Positions 1 to 13,200 of a stretch of DNA of 64,000 bases are shown here, piece by piece (within the stretch, counting starts at the first letter, position 1; every line of letters starts with the position of its first letter). Source of the DNA: Orbilia blumenaviensis (lineage: Eukaryota > Ascomycota > Orbiliomycetes > Orbiliales > Orbiliaceae). The position numbers and the translations under genes are program-made. The notes under the pieces were generated by a model. The model did no database searches. It was given only the letters and a program-made list of their open reading frames with translations, and was not told the DNA's origin. The stretch covers positions 1,054,001 through 1,118,000 of the forward strand of contig JAVHNS010000010.1 in NCBI GenBank assembly GCA_036872755.1, written 5' to 3'.

Positions 1-1600
1 TCGATTCGTCGTTTGCCAGAGCTCACCCGCAGGCAAGCCACCAGGCAGTCTTGAAAGGACTATTAACAATGTCCCCACAAGTCTTCACCTTCGCTTTCAT
101 AACTGTTTATTGGAGACAGTGAAATTTCTAATGCCTTACGTAGCGTTATGACCAATAAGGATACCTGCTATGGCTATACCCCTCATCCCTCGACAAGCAT
201 ATAAAAGCGTTGCTCTCTAATCCCTGACGAGACGCCGGACTGGCCGTAGTGGCCCATTCTTGAAGAGGAGGCTTTACCGCCAAAAACGCCTCTGAGAGTC
301 CTTGGCGTTTATTGGCGAAATCGGTCAGCCTCTCTGGGAGCTGTGCCGTTTGGTGGTACAAGGAAGAGTGGAAGAATGGAAACGAAAACGCCATTTTGTG
401 CTAGGATCAGTTACGTTCAATGGATGAATGGGTCTGGGAGTCTCCATTTCCGCACTACTTTGGCCTTCGGTTGAAATATTCGTGTGCGTGAGATATATCT
501 CCATATCACCGACAGGGATAGCAGATATGCCTATGCAGGGAGTTTTCTCTTTCTCTGGCCACTGCATTCTCAACATTTGGACATGTTCTTCTAAGTCCGA
601 ACGGTCGAGATTCCTTCACTTTTGGCATTTCGGCCGGCAATCACTTCTTCCTAGTCCAAGATTGCAAGGCGAAACGTCGATTCGTTTGAAGATGAAAGCT
701 GGATGTCCATTTGAGAGAACGCACTGACACCCTTGAGCAAAGCCACCAACAGGAGAATACGAGGACTAACTTCCATTTCCTCGGAACCACCCGCCAACGC
801 TGATGATGTTTCCCAGTCATGGTTCTCCATGTTTAGTCGGTCCCACTTCTTCTTTAGCTTCTAAAACAAGCCAATACCAATACGACACGGGATGAAAATA
901 GCTACGTACGGAGTTGCGAGTCGGGCTACTGCTTACCAACTCGAACAAGCATTTTCACTTTTGAGAGTTGTCATGAAAGAAAAGCTTCGCCTAATTACTC
1001 CTTCACCACTCGCCAGAAAGATCCGTTAGCCGTCTCCGCCAAGCCCCTCACTATACCACCAAAGCTTAGCCAAGATAAATGAAATCTGGGGAAGGGTTGA
1101 CCTCGTTTGTGAGGTGACAGACCGACGAATGTGGATAGGTTAGCGCTTCCATTCGACGTTTCTTTTTTCATCTGCTGCTGTTTCACATGCGATTTCGCCT
1201 ACTAAATCATGGTAGTTGCCACTGATTGGTCTAAGCTCACCAAGGGGAGAAGGCATGTTCAAAACAACAGTTTGTTCGCCGTGCGTATGCAGAGAAAAAA
1301 AAAGATCAAAAATTCTCGTTGCATAGCGATAGACTGCAACAGAGACGGTATGTCAGTACGTATGTGTGTATGTACAGACAGCCAGGTTTGTATGTGGGAT
1401 GCGAGTGCTTCGAGCTTCACCCAAAAAAGAAAAGAGCAGAAAGAAAGAGGACAGACATCAGTGAACGCTCAGGATACAACTTGAGCCCATTCCTCTGCAT
1501 TATCCCTCAACTACTAACACAGTCCTTTTTCCGTACTACACCCTCGAAATCTGAGAGCAGGTTACAAGCGACTGAACGAAGGCTGTGTGAAAGCAAGCCC

Positions 1601-1621
1601 AAAAAAAAAAAAAAAAAAAAA
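1601..1621. repeat. Poly-A homopolymer run
   Basis: Twenty-one consecutive A residues in noncoding sequence. Confidence 0.95.
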
Positions 1622-2126
1622 GCTGGGGTACGTTTGCCAGGCCGTGCACGCATGCATAGTGTATGCACTCAAATATGTACCGTTGCAATACCAAACCAGC
1701 CAATTACAAAGCCTTGTAGGATAGCTGGCGAAGAGACACACTTAGATAAGCTAGTGAAAGAGGTTGTGCATGATTAGAAGGATCGATTACATCAATTGCA
1801 TTGGTTGCTTCCCTCGTCGTAAGAACCAGCTCAAGCACTACTAGATCAGTTAATCCAGGACCCTTCGATGATCCCCATGCCTCGATCCCCATACTTCGAT
1901 CTGGAAGGGTTTTTCTTTTCTCTAAGCCATATTTAAAAGTTTTCGAGCTCTTAATCACACAAAAAGTTTATACTTGCTGGCATCAGGGATCTTGTAAATT
2001 TTGTTTGAAATCAAGCTTGCAAGAATATAGAATTGGGATTAGCTTTTAGGTTCTTTGCTGTTTCAATATCAATACCAGCAAAACAATTAAGAATAACGAG
2101 AACAACAATAAAGTTAAAAGAATGAA

Positions 2127-2222
2127 CTGGGGGAAAGAAAGAAAAGAAAAGAAAAGAAAAGAAAGAAAGAAAGGACGGGAAGGAGAAAAAAGAAAAAGAA
2201 AGAAAAGAAAGAAAAAGAGAAG
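2127..2222 (+). repeat. Polypurine (GAAA/GAAAA) tract
   Basis: About 95 nt almost entirely of G and A on the plus strand, built from GAAA and GAAAA units, followed by a short run of degenerate TCAAGTG-like units to about 2250. It lies about 740 nt downstream of the DUF2841 stop codon, outside any gene. Confidence 0.9.
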
Positions 2223-2962
2223 TCAAGTGTAGTCAAGTCAAGTGAAGTGAAGATTTTCTGCCTCCAAAAGATAGCTAGCCGCCCCCAAGCTTTTTTTTTT
2301 CTTCCACAACTGCAAGCAAGCCTCCATGGGCAAAAAAGATAGTCTCCCTCGTGTGAAGTCAACCATATAATTTACAAATTGTATACGGATAAGTAACCAC
2401 TACCCATTCCAAAGTCCAGCCCTGAACACCCTGACAACCGCTAGAAGAGACTCCGTGAAACAAAGAAACAGGAAAAGAAAAGCAAACAGGGGTTTAAGTT
2501 TTGCATATGGAAGTACCAGCATAGTACTAGGTAATAAATAAAAAAATAGAACAATCCGCGATTTTGTAAAAGAGAAAGGCCATCGCAATAAAACAAGTCA
2601 GCTAGCAGTGCAGAAACCGTGCAAGCTTCGAAGTGCAAAATAGACCATGGTGCCAAAAAACCCAAACTAAACCAATTCGCAAAGAAACCAGATTTTTTCC
2701 TCTCTCAAACACAGAACAGTCAACCAGCATGGCTCGTTAAGAATAAGTCGTAAAAGGATGAAGGTAATTAAAAAGGGAAATGTTGTATAAGGAAAGAAGG
2801 TAGAGAGTATTTCGGGAAAGTAGCCAAGGCTAAAAGTACTGACGAAAGCATCGGAAATGTATTAAGTTTGGCAGTAAAAGAAAATTGCAACCACAAATAT
2901 AACCTCTCCATGTTGGTACAGATGAAAAATATCATAAGGCGTGAGGGGGTGGGAGTTAGACG

Positions 2963-5136
2963 CTAAAAGGTATTAGTACCATCAGTCATCGCGATGTCCC
3001 GCATTCCATGATCTTGATAAAAGTGTGGTGGTGGTGGTTGTGTTGGGTGAGGGGGATAGGTTTGGATTGATTGGCCATCCGCTAACGCAAATCCAGAGTA
3101 GACATCGCCACTATAGGTGGTGGGCTGGTATACTGGGCTAGGGTAAAGCTCTTCCATTGCGATGTCACCATGGTAATCGTAAACCGGGTACCGGTATAAG
3201 TCATTGGGTGAGCCGGTCAGAAGGCTAACGGCAGGTGATTGGTTGGCTCCAAAGGGGGATAGGGAAGTCGGACTGGGGGTGAACTCGAATATCTGAGTTG
3301 GGACGTCGGTAATGGGGCTTGGGTGAACGCTTTGGCTTATGAACTGTGCCCCGGGTGCATTGACATTACCAAAGCGACCGGAAGTATGCTGCACATACGG
3401 GACACTATTAGATCGATGCTGAGAGCCAACAATGGGAACGTCACTAGGGTTAGCCGCACCAATGACCCCGGTAGATTGCCGCCGCGAGTACGATTCCTGG
3501 GAATCGACCTGAGGCATGCCGGGGTACGTTGGGTTATCTGGGCGTTGAACTAGGATCCCATCTGCCGTTTCTTGATCCTCTTCCTTTTTGCATAAGGAGG
3601 CAAGAGCTGATTCGGACTCCATCATGGAACTAAACATTGGGTCTCCCGACTCTGCTTTCATGGATTCTCGTTTATTCTTGTCCCTCGGGGGAAGAGATGC
3701 CTTTGGCTGCGTATGCCTTGGCGTCCTCTTCTTTCTTCTTTTATTGCCTTTGATAAAAGGTTTGACATAGCGGATATGATCACGGTCTTTTTTTTAAAGA
3801 ATTAGCATGGTAAATTCGAGAAACTTGAGGGGTTATGTACCTAAATTGCCCTCCTTAAGTCTAAGTTCGAGGTCTACCACATCATACATCTCAGCGAGAA
3901 TTTCTTTCTTTGTGGCACGTAACGGTGCATCATCAGTTGATGCTCTTAGTTGGCAAATCGGAGCTATCCCATTTCTAACGATGTTAAGTAAAACATCGAG
4001 ACGGTCTGTTGTTCCGATAGACATTAGTTATTAATGCTGATGAACCTGTACTCCACGAAAATGGGACACATACCCTCTTTGAGGAGGTGATCAGGCTCTT
4101 TATGCGGGGCACCTTCAGGCCACCACCATGGCTTTGTGGAATCACCTCCATTATATGGGCTGTGCGCTTGTTTCTTGGGTTCGATAACTTTGATCCAACA
4201 TTTCGCAATGGTTTTGCAATCAAGTTGCTGAATCTGTAGGAATTTATTGTAGATGTATTTATTAACAGCAACTTCGTCTCCTATACGAAGTGGCTCAAGT
4301 TGTAGTTCCTCCTCTTCTTCAGTATCCTCATCATCTTCGTTGTTCTCATTGAGATCACCCTCACCATCCTGCATTGTGTCACCTGTTGCCCAATCTGTCT
4401 CTTGGAGGCCTTCCGGGGTGTCGATTTCCCTTTTAATCCTTGTCGAGTTCGGAACCGATTTTATTCCAGTACTGCTGTTTTTCCTCTGCCGTGGTTTTCT
4501 CGGTGTGAATATGGCGGTGTCCAGAGGAGTCTCTTGTGAAGGTGCTGATGCTCTTCGCTTCTTCCTTGGTGGTCTTATTGTAGATAAAGAAGATGGCGAG
4601 GCCTCTTCTTCGGGTAGCGTCGCTACACTTTGAGTTTCTTCTTCTTCAAGAACTGTCGAAGAAATCGTTTGGCTGGTCGTGCATGCAGCCGCGGTTGCGG
4701 CAGCTGCCTTTTTAGAGTGGCTCTTACCAGACGCCGGCGACGACATTGGTAAATGTGACCGCTTTCGAGCAGGCAATGTTTCTACGGCAGCACGAGCATC
4801 CCTTTTAACGTCCTCGTTGTACCATTTGTCGGCGTACGGTTTAAGAATATCCGATGCGTGTATGCTTATCTTGCCGTCGGGCGTGACAGCAAGGATGGAA
4901 AATGATGTCCCGGTGGGGAAGTTATTCCGCATGGTCGAAAGGACCTAGTGAGAAGAGAGCAATCAATCATCAGGCTCTCACCAAAGCGCAGGATTAAGTG
5001 CATGTTTGAATATAGTTTTGCGGAGATAAGATGTCTTATACATGCGATAATTTGCATGTGACAAATACGGAGGCCGTGGAAGAGGGAAGTGTGATGTTTT
5101 GTTATATACCTGCGGGGTGTTATCTCGAGTGACCAT
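2963..5136 (-). CDS. YDR124W-like/DUF2841 helical-bundle protein
   Basis: Exons on the minus strand: 5136-5110, 4944-4074, 4005-3841 and 3786-2963; all junctions are GT..AG and the joined frame is open (628 aa). The middle carries the hallmark of the YDR124W-like helical bundle (DUF2841, PF11001): LDCKTIAKCWIKVIEPKKQ, a PYNGGDSTKPWWWPEG loop, EPDHLLKE, then DRLDVLLNIVRNG after the intron. N-terminal residues before it are low complexity with a basic, proline-rich stretch (nuclear-type) and an acidic run just before the domain. The C-terminal exon is disordered, rich in P, S and Y. Family members are fungal proteins of unclear function; one lies in the subtelomeric hrmA-associated cluster of Aspergillus, and a regulatory role is inference. 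The start is uncertain: the in-frame coding look continues upstream to an AG acceptor at 5299, so a further 5' exon may exist; 5136 is the first in-frame ATG. Confidence 0.85.
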
Positions 5137-8100
5137 TCTATCGGGAGGAGGCTGGAGCTTGAATAGTTGATGCGGGGTGGAAACGGTTTGAGCGATGAGC
5201 TGCTGGGTGGTTTGGGGTTGACTATAAGTGACGAAAGTGGGCTGCCGTTGGGCAATCAAATATGCATGAAGAGATCTGATCCGAAAGTTATATTTATCCT
5301 ACAGGATCATTTCGTGACGCTGATTCGTGAATCTACGCTGGTGCCTTTACGAGTGTTTGTGAGGTTGGAAAGAACGAAAGAAAAGAACGAACGACTTTCG
5401 CAGATGACAAGCTCTAGCTGGCTGATTGCACTGAAACCGAATGGGCACGCTATTTGCTTTTCTGACCTTGCTGTATCATTCAGCCATGTTCATGGACAAC
5501 GGGCTACTGCATTTATTGCTTGCCTTAACTGTTTCGCCAGTGGCTATCCGCCTGAGGACACCGAGACTCGAGTCGATAAATGAATCTCAGAACAGGAACG
5601 ATGATGCAAAGTTGTATGAATGAGGAAACTAAAAGAATGAAGGTGGGATTTTGCAAACACAACCGAGCAGGCGAGCAGGGCGGGTGATAGATAAATGATC
5701 AAGAAGCACTCCACTTTTTCTTTAGGCGGCTTTTGCTTGTTGCCTGTCCATCTTCGAAGCAAGGGTGCAACCGATTGAAGAGCTAGCTAGCCGGGTACAG
5801 TGGTACTTGTACGGAGTACATGTACTCAATACCTGGACGGCTCAACGACAGGGCACGGTGTGGGTCCTTTTTCGATCTCTTGCATCCGGCTGCTTTTTTT
5901 TTGTTTTGTTTTGTTTTTTCAAAAAAGAAATAAAGAAAGGAATAAAAGAAACAGTCTGAACGACATGACAAAGGCCCCACAGACCACAGGATGTGTACAC
6001 CGCTAAGGGAAGAGTAATAGCTGGATTTCAAGATTGCGAAAACCTCTCAGTCAATGTCTCCCATTGCGAATTCTCTCGTGAATCCAGTTATTCTCTGTTG
6101 AAAGATGCTCTCTACCTTCTATGTGTTGAAGAGAAACCTTCTGCTTTTCGGAGACTAGCCACTGAAACAGCTAGCTCGCGGGAGGGAAATTCGGGCTCGG
6201 GTCGCCGCCTATCAACCAACTGGATCCCTGGCAAGATGTCAACCTGTAGCTCCATCAAACCGTGGTCTTGGCTGTGCGTGCACCTGTATGTTTTGTGTTG
6301 GAACACTAGCCCGCAACATACTAAGGAAGCTTTCCAAAGTTCCGTCCGTACTTCCAGTCTAAGATACTCGATTCAGTATCCTGCGATTGGACAAGCATCC
6401 TCGTAAAGGTCTAATATACTAGAGTGTTTGTGCACGAAAATCTTATACCAACCTTATTAATTGGGCCATCCTGGCCTCGAGGCGGGACTCGGCCCACCCC
6501 GGCTGTTTGGTTAGATCAGGGACGCCATACGGGTCCCCTGGTATGTCTGGGCCATTGCGCTATCAAATGCCCATTCCCAACTCGAGACCGAGTTTAGTTA
6601 AATCGTATCGTGCGATAACGTTAGTCTCGAAGGCTGGGGGATGATAGAGCCCAGCTAAACATCGTTTGCAGCGTAGCATTGAGGGCACCCCTTCTGATGT
6701 ATTTTCTGAATTGGCAAAGGCCGAATAGTCTCGGGACCGTGGCCCAACGAATTCGTAATCGATAATCCCTAGTGTGCGGAACAATCGTGAATTGTGCCGT
6801 GAACTGAAGCAACTTCCTCGTTTTCTGTATGTTACACAGACCAGTTCGCTTGCTGTGCATAGCCATATGGAAAGTGATAGGCTTGCCTATCAGCATGCTG
6901 CATGGTGCTTTCACGATGCATCGAAATTTCCCACACACCCTGGTTTTTTTGGCTGAAACTCGTCCCGCGAGTTCGGCTTCTTTTTAGGGGAAACATTATT
7001 GTAAAGAGGTGATCAAAGTTGGCTGTCAGTCGTTTCACGAGCGCTCGAGCTTAGCTTAGCTATCGCGGACGTACGTCTTAGACAGCCTTCCGCCGCGTGG
7101 ATCTTAGTTAGGAGCTAACTCGTAGCGTATCAGAAAGGACCCTCAAGCGATATTTGTCGATGGTAGCGAAGTGAAACGCTATCCGGAAACAGTTATTTCA
7201 GTCTGAGGGCTGAGAGGGATTTCCGTTAAGCTCTCTCTCATGTAGAGCCGTGCTGGAGACATGGATTTCTGCATAAAGCACGAGATTTCACACCGTCGAT
7301 AGGCAACTTAGATCCTAGGCCGATGCCTGAGCTTAAGACATCTAACGAGAATTTTGAACCGATATTAGGCCAGGGAGATGGATATATGTACCATTCCAGC
7401 ACCGATGGGGCCTGGATCTTCAAATGGGGAAGCGATGAGCAAGGGCAGCAGTCGCAAACCGGGATTATGGGAATCATGGTTCACATAGCTGACATATCTG
7501 GTGTTCATCTTTCCCACCATCTCCGGAGCACTGAGATACTTGTGCCGAGTCATCTGCAAGCCATCGCTCCATGAAGGCTTTTTTTTTTTTTTTTTTTTTT
7601 TTCGTCGAGGAGGACGGCAAGCCCAACCCCTTGGAAAGTTCGAAGCACGAGTTCAGCCTGCTTCAGATTATTATTCCCAATAAGAACGAAGGCACAGACT
7701 CCCTATGTACGGACAGGCATGCAAAGTGCCCGGCTGGACAAGAAAAACAAATCCACAGCCAGCAATCTGGTTTTGCAGCGCAATTGCCTCTTACCCCGGA
7801 TTTTGAGGTTGGTGCCGTCAAGTGACTGAGGATAATCTGGAGCAATAAGGGCTGGTGCTATAATCAATTAGTGAGAGCCAAATATGCCGCCGGCTAGGAT
7901 TTCACGCATACCGAGTATATTCTTGGGCTACCCCCGGTTCAGAAGAACACCCCTAGTACCGACGCTGTACATACCCTGGATCGTACACAGAAGGAAAACT
8001 TCGGAGGGTTGATGTTGGCAATCAACGCAACGTCACCAGCTGTCGTCTCAAATCTCGTACTCAACACTTTTTCTCAACTTTAACTAACTTGCCATTGCAA

Positions 8101-8368
8101 GAGTATCGCACAGCCTGCATAGTCGCTCCATGCAAGGTGACCTTTATTATTAGCCTCCATCGACGACAAATTTTATTTTATTTTATTTTTTTGGGGCCTC
8201 AAAGGACGGTAAGATCCATGAGCACCGACCCCTACACCTGTCCGTGTAGCCATATTGCATCTAATGCGAAGCGCATGTGCGAATCAGCGTCCGCTACGTA
8301 CTACGTAGCATAGAATCTTTTGACTCTCAGAGCGCTTTGCTACAGAGGTGACAACGAACGTTTGGAAC
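5137..8368. other. Intergenic region, no supportable gene
   Basis: About 3.2 kb with only short, unconvincing frames. The left end is probably promoter and possibly a missed first exon of the minus-strand DUF2841 gene (coding-like frame up to about 5298). A run of 24 T residues lies at 7579-7602. No protein family, RNA gene or mobile element was recognised. Confidence 0.55.
7579..7602. repeat. Poly-T homopolymer run
   Basis: Twenty-four consecutive T residues in noncoding sequence. Confidence 0.95.
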
Positions 8369-10231
8369 ATGGATTCTCAAGATACAGCTTTCAAATCAGA
8401 ACCCGAGCCTTCCCAGACCTCTGGAGGACTCACACAGCTGCAAGGAACAATCGAGTCGGTAAGTTCGAGTACCTACTTGATCATCAAAGGCTCCGCTGCA
8501 CATGTGGTGTGCGGGTCGTGTACTACGATGCAGCACCTTCGAGACCACCCTCCTTTTTGAAGCTTAGGGTCCGTATTTTATTCACGGTGCACCTCATGAC
8601 ACCGCATGGCTAGGCCAGAAGGCTGACGGCGTCTGTCTAAAAATCCGGTTACACACGGATCTATCTAATACTGCTCTACGAATAGACTATCGGTAATGTC
8701 ACAGGTGTAGAATCCTGGGAGGTTGCGGGCAGGGAGCGCCAGGAGGCTGGTGCTCAGGAAATCGAAGAAGCCCAAGAGAAGGCTCGGAAAGAAGCACGGA
8801 GGGAACGAGTTCATGGCAAGATTGATAGGTCAGTACACCCTCTTTGAGGTTGTGATGCAGCTGCATATTACAGGTATTTTAGTCACCCAAGGTACCATAT
8901 ATTTAAATTTCAAACCAAAAAAGGGGAGGGCATCCAATAACGTCTTATGAGTCGTGTTTCAAGTAGTTTTTGCATGCTTGATCCATGCTGTCGGTGTCTA
9001 TCGTGGCACCTGATATCGCAACCAATTTCCCACTCGAATATTTTCCCATTCATTTCGCCATCTGCCCTTTCGGTTTTCTAGCATGTGAAACTAATATGTC
9101 TGCATATACTAGTGCCAAAGGGATGCTTCTGGGCGGTAAGCACTAACTATTTCTTTCTCCAGATGCAGTGCATCGACGATTCTTTCTACCCTCCAATACA
9201 GGATAGCTAGATTTAGAGGCTCGATTAAAAGTTTCCGGACATAATGGCTATATTGCATCGCAACAAGCAATAACCGAGCGATGGATATTAATATTAGGTG
9301 ATAATAGCTGACCACACCATCTATCCAGACAGGGACAAGCAAACACACGGAAATATCCAGGTTGAGAAAGCCGAGTGGAAGAAGGCTGTTGAGGGAGAAC
9401 ATCAACTCCCCGATGTTTCAGCCGAGCGAATAGATGCCAAAATTAAGACGTAAGTTACAACCTATCAAGGATCCTGCGCTTCATGACCCATTCTTCTATC
9501 CCGCTTGATAACCGCACTCGACTGTGCCGTCGGCTTTTACATCGTATTCTCATCCTCGTTTAGTCTCTGTGACAAAAAACCAGCCAATGCATGCATTTTG
9601 CAATCTTACTGTCGCCTTCCCCTCCCATGCTTATTGAACTCTTTTATCGTTCGAACTCGCACTTGGGCCTTTTGATTAAAACTTGATGGTGTGCTAATAA
9701 TTTTATCGTCCGAAAATTTTCGACAGTGCTGTTGGCATAATCACAGGTGGTGAGTGAGCGAGCCTATAACGCCTGTTACTATCATTCCAGAACAGAAACC
9801 GTTTGCAGCATTTACAAATTGGATCAATCTTTCCTTCAACCATCCTGGAAATGAACCATATCTCGCTAAACGGCTTCATACTAAGAGTAATCCACTAATA
9901 TATTGTGAATGGGTGAACAGACAAGGAAAAACAGGTAAGCAATCTTGTTTGACTTTCTATAAGCTGGGTGAGGCACTAGTGCTGCGCCGACTACTGCTGC
10001 AAGTTGCAGTCGCATCGTCGTGGTCAAAAAACTACTGTATTGGGTTGATGCCAAAGCCCTAACATCGCTACCACCTAGGTATCCTTGCCTGTCTCGTTTT
10101 ACCCGTGTTCCACAGCCCGTTATCGCTTGGGAACTGTTCGCTGATTGATAGCTGACAATATCGATGCCACGAAAACCCCATAGAATAAAGGAAATCGCGA
10201 TGCCGAGAAAGCCGAATGGCTACATGGCTGA
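8369..10231 (+). CDS. CsbD-like stress protein (mismatched base-pair/cruciform DNA recognition type), seven exons
   Basis: Exons 8369-8458, 8686-8828, 9113-9135, 9329-9449, 9727-9749, 9921-9934 and 10184-10231 join into one open frame of 153 aa with GT..AG junctions and good branch points. The N-terminus has TQLQGTIESTIGNVTG, then a charged Glu/Ala/Arg helix (about residues 43-77). Two CsbD-type modules follow: SAKGMLLGDRDKQTHGN...VEKAEWK (from about residue 78) and TAVGIITGDKEKQNKGN...AEKAEWLHG at the C-terminus. Fungal relatives are annotated as CsbD-like or as mismatched base-pair and cruciform DNA recognition proteins, small hydrophilic and often stress-induced; the function here is inferred from that. 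Exons 3 and 5 are both 23 nt, in the same phase, and encode equivalent octapeptides, so an exon pair has been duplicated. Introns are 171-284 nt, long for this window. ATG context is GGAACATGG. No single frame is long, so gene finders could easily miss it. Confidence 0.8.
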
Positions 10232-13200
10232 CCCCGTGGAATGAAAACGCCGCATTAACTTCGGCAGATAGTCGGCAACTTTGGCAATTCTTACGCTCGA
10301 TGTTCCTCAAATTGTCATGCCCTTGCTTACTTGCGCTTACGCCATCCATGCAAGCCAACTCGCTGGCGCGGTAGTTCTAGATTTGGCGTGTCCTCTACTC
10401 GTGTTTCTTGCCTAATTAATGAGATGAAACCCCTCGGATTTCAATTAAAAATTGCAAGTTCTCAAGACAAAGATAGATAGTTTAGTCCCTGAACACAGGA
10501 GAGCCGAACAATGATCTTCTCTTTTCTACCTCCGGAGCCATACTCTGAATCCACAGCCTTGCATATGCGTGGCGTTTCAAAAGTTCCCATGCAGTGTCGA
10601 TCACCCGCTAGTGCTATCAACGACCCTTGAAGTTCGTGATGGAGCCAGCTGTCGACGGCACGTTCGGCCGGCAACTTCTTGGCCCTAGTCTTTGGTAGCA
10701 GATGTATCCCCCCTACATGCGGATGTACCTTCGATTGAACTTTCCTTTAGATGCCAACATTCCGAGACCAATTCTAACCGTATGCTACTAATGCAATTGC
10801 AAATCCAAGCCTTTCAATGTTCAGAGCCATATCTCGTGGATTAGGGACCACTGGTTGTCTTAGGTTAGAAAGAAACTCCACTACGGAAAATAGATGTTGT
10901 CTATGGACGGAAGCCTCCCGTTCCAATGAGAACCGTGGGTAACGTTGCCAAGATTACGTGCCAAGATTACGTGGACCCTTCCGACAGCTGTGATCCGTAA
11001 AAAGCCTCATGTAAGACCGCTAAATTGTTGGTTATATATATGAATTCGTGATGAAATTTGAAAGCGCCTCCACCCTTAGTCTGTCCAGCCCGAGCACTTG
11101 GGATTGTTTCGAATTTATTCGCTTTTCCGACCCGTTCTTCTGACTTCCCCCGATTTTGTCTCTCGTCCCCTAGTTGCCCTTGCCTCCGTCGTGTCTCCAT
11201 CAACTTCGGCTACCGGGTGTCGACGCCACTTGATTCTGCCCTGGTACCACTTGACTGGCGATGGAGCATCGGACTTTACCTATTACTGTTAGTCTACAGC
11301 CGGGGAAGCTGGGTAGCATTGCTAGCTCCTAATAGACTTTCCTCCTGGGCCTCGATCGTCTGATATCCATTTGACTTGCGCATCGGCCAACGTCGACGAT
11401 TTAGTTCGAATTTCTTAGTTCCGGGCCTTGACTAATGTCTCTACACCTTCGCTGTCCAATCTGCGAAACTGCAAAGTAATCCGCCACCGTCCAGAATGTG
11501 TGTAATGACATATACGTTCTCCGCAAAAAGCTAGTCAGCAAAGCATCCTTGATTCTTGGACGAAAGCTACCACCCCGGTGAACGGCCAAAGCCCAGGTCC
11601 CGTGGGTTGATGAGGTCTAAGTTAAAGTATACTAATCGATTCAGCTGCAACAGCTCCTTCGGGCCCAGGCATACTCATGCTCGTATTCACAACCTCAAAT
11701 TGAATGGAGGCCTTTCACCGATTAAACCAAGAGCCTCACTCTGGATGTATAATCTAATAAAACCTCACCATTGCTCATGCAGCCCCCCAAGGCGGCTACC
11801 ATCTCCAGCCAATGCTATGTTGTGTACTGCAAAACGCCACGGACTAGGGCTAAGCTAACTTACATGCATCGTGATACGAGCGTTATCTGACTGAAACGTT
11901 TAAATCCGCGGTCTGTGATCTTGAGAAAACAGGATATTTTACTTGAACACGGGATGAGAGCTTGCAAATTCGATCTAGAATCGTAATCATCACTACCTGC
12001 TATTTCCAGTACTGTGGTGGGTCTCTGCCTGGAGGACTAGCATGTCCTCCCAAGCTCGCAAGATGAAATGGTCAGGCCTAGCCGATGGCGCACGGCATAC
12101 ACTGCAACTCGACGTCTGGATTGCGGCACAGAAGCAAAAAAAAAACCCACCGCGCTCTTGACATTAATTGGCAATTCTTGAATTTGTGTAAGATATAGCT
12201 CCAGCGATGCGATCTAGTTCGCAATTCTGAATTTCGTGCTGGGCTTCTATAACTCGGAGACAAGTAATCGCCGGCCTCAGCCACCACAATCTACGAATTC
12301 GAACAACCCTAAATAAGCACTACTGCGAGATCTCAAACTGTCGAGCTCGAGCTCGAGCGCTCTCTTTCCAGATCAAGCTGCCAGCCAGCTGGCCATCAGT
12401 TTTTCGCAAATGTTCCAAGTATTCTTGGAGCAGTTTACGTATTACACTCAGAAACACTCCCTTGAATAATCCGGGGTATTCTAAGCTCCAAAACCCGAGT
12501 GCACTTAACGACCCAATCGTAGACCCACAGGACGTCATGATTCAAACCAGCATCACCAGCTCGCAATCCTCAGATGCAACGTTTATCCGGCCGTACATAC
12601 ATACAATGAACATTGATATCTCTTACCCCCTCTTTCATCGAAAGCCCAGAAAGTATCTGGTACCTCGGACCCTAACATCGAGGTACATGTCTGGCCCCTT
12701 CCCGTCCCGTCTATAGCTCTAATAAGCATCAACCACACGTATCCACACATTGCATATAGCACCTACCACACTCCAAGAAGCCCAGCCAGCTTATCTAACG
12801 TTGCACCAAGTAGCCAAGTAAAAGCAAAAGAAAATATATCTGAGAAAAGAAAGATCCGAAACCAACCTTTTTGCAAAATCGCACAAGCATAAGACGAAAC
12901 CCGCCTCGAATCCGTATTCGCTTCGTGTCCCATTGCATCTCTCCCATCCACACCTTCCCTTCTATTCCCAGCCTCGCGAGCTCTTTCATACATGCTTCCA
13001 TGCAATAACACGTACTCCTACATCAATGCTCATAAGAACTGTCTTTTAGTTACACGTTTCCCCCTTCCCGTCCCATGCTCATGCCTAGCCCTCACCTCGT
13101 GTTGTTCCTGCCGTTGCTGACATGCAATAAAAAGTATTATAATATCAACTTGCAGCTTATATTCTGGGGCAGTCAATCTAAACCTAGCTCTCGAAACCTA

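Larger units (their letters stand above)
1..2962. other. Intergenic region, no supportable gene
   Basis: No reading frame here has convincing protein character, a plausible ATG context or splice structure; the open frames are short and their composition is that of noncoding DNA. The stretch contains a poly-A run (1601-1621) and a long polypurine tract (2127-2222). The right end is the 3' flank of the minus-strand DUF2841 gene. Part of it may be the long leader or promoter of a gene left of the window, but nothing proves that. Confidence 0.6.

Noticed and set aside
1319..1777. Plus-strand frame of 152 aa
   Set aside because: Runs through a poly-A tract (Lys run), composition otherwise random, no motif or splice context.
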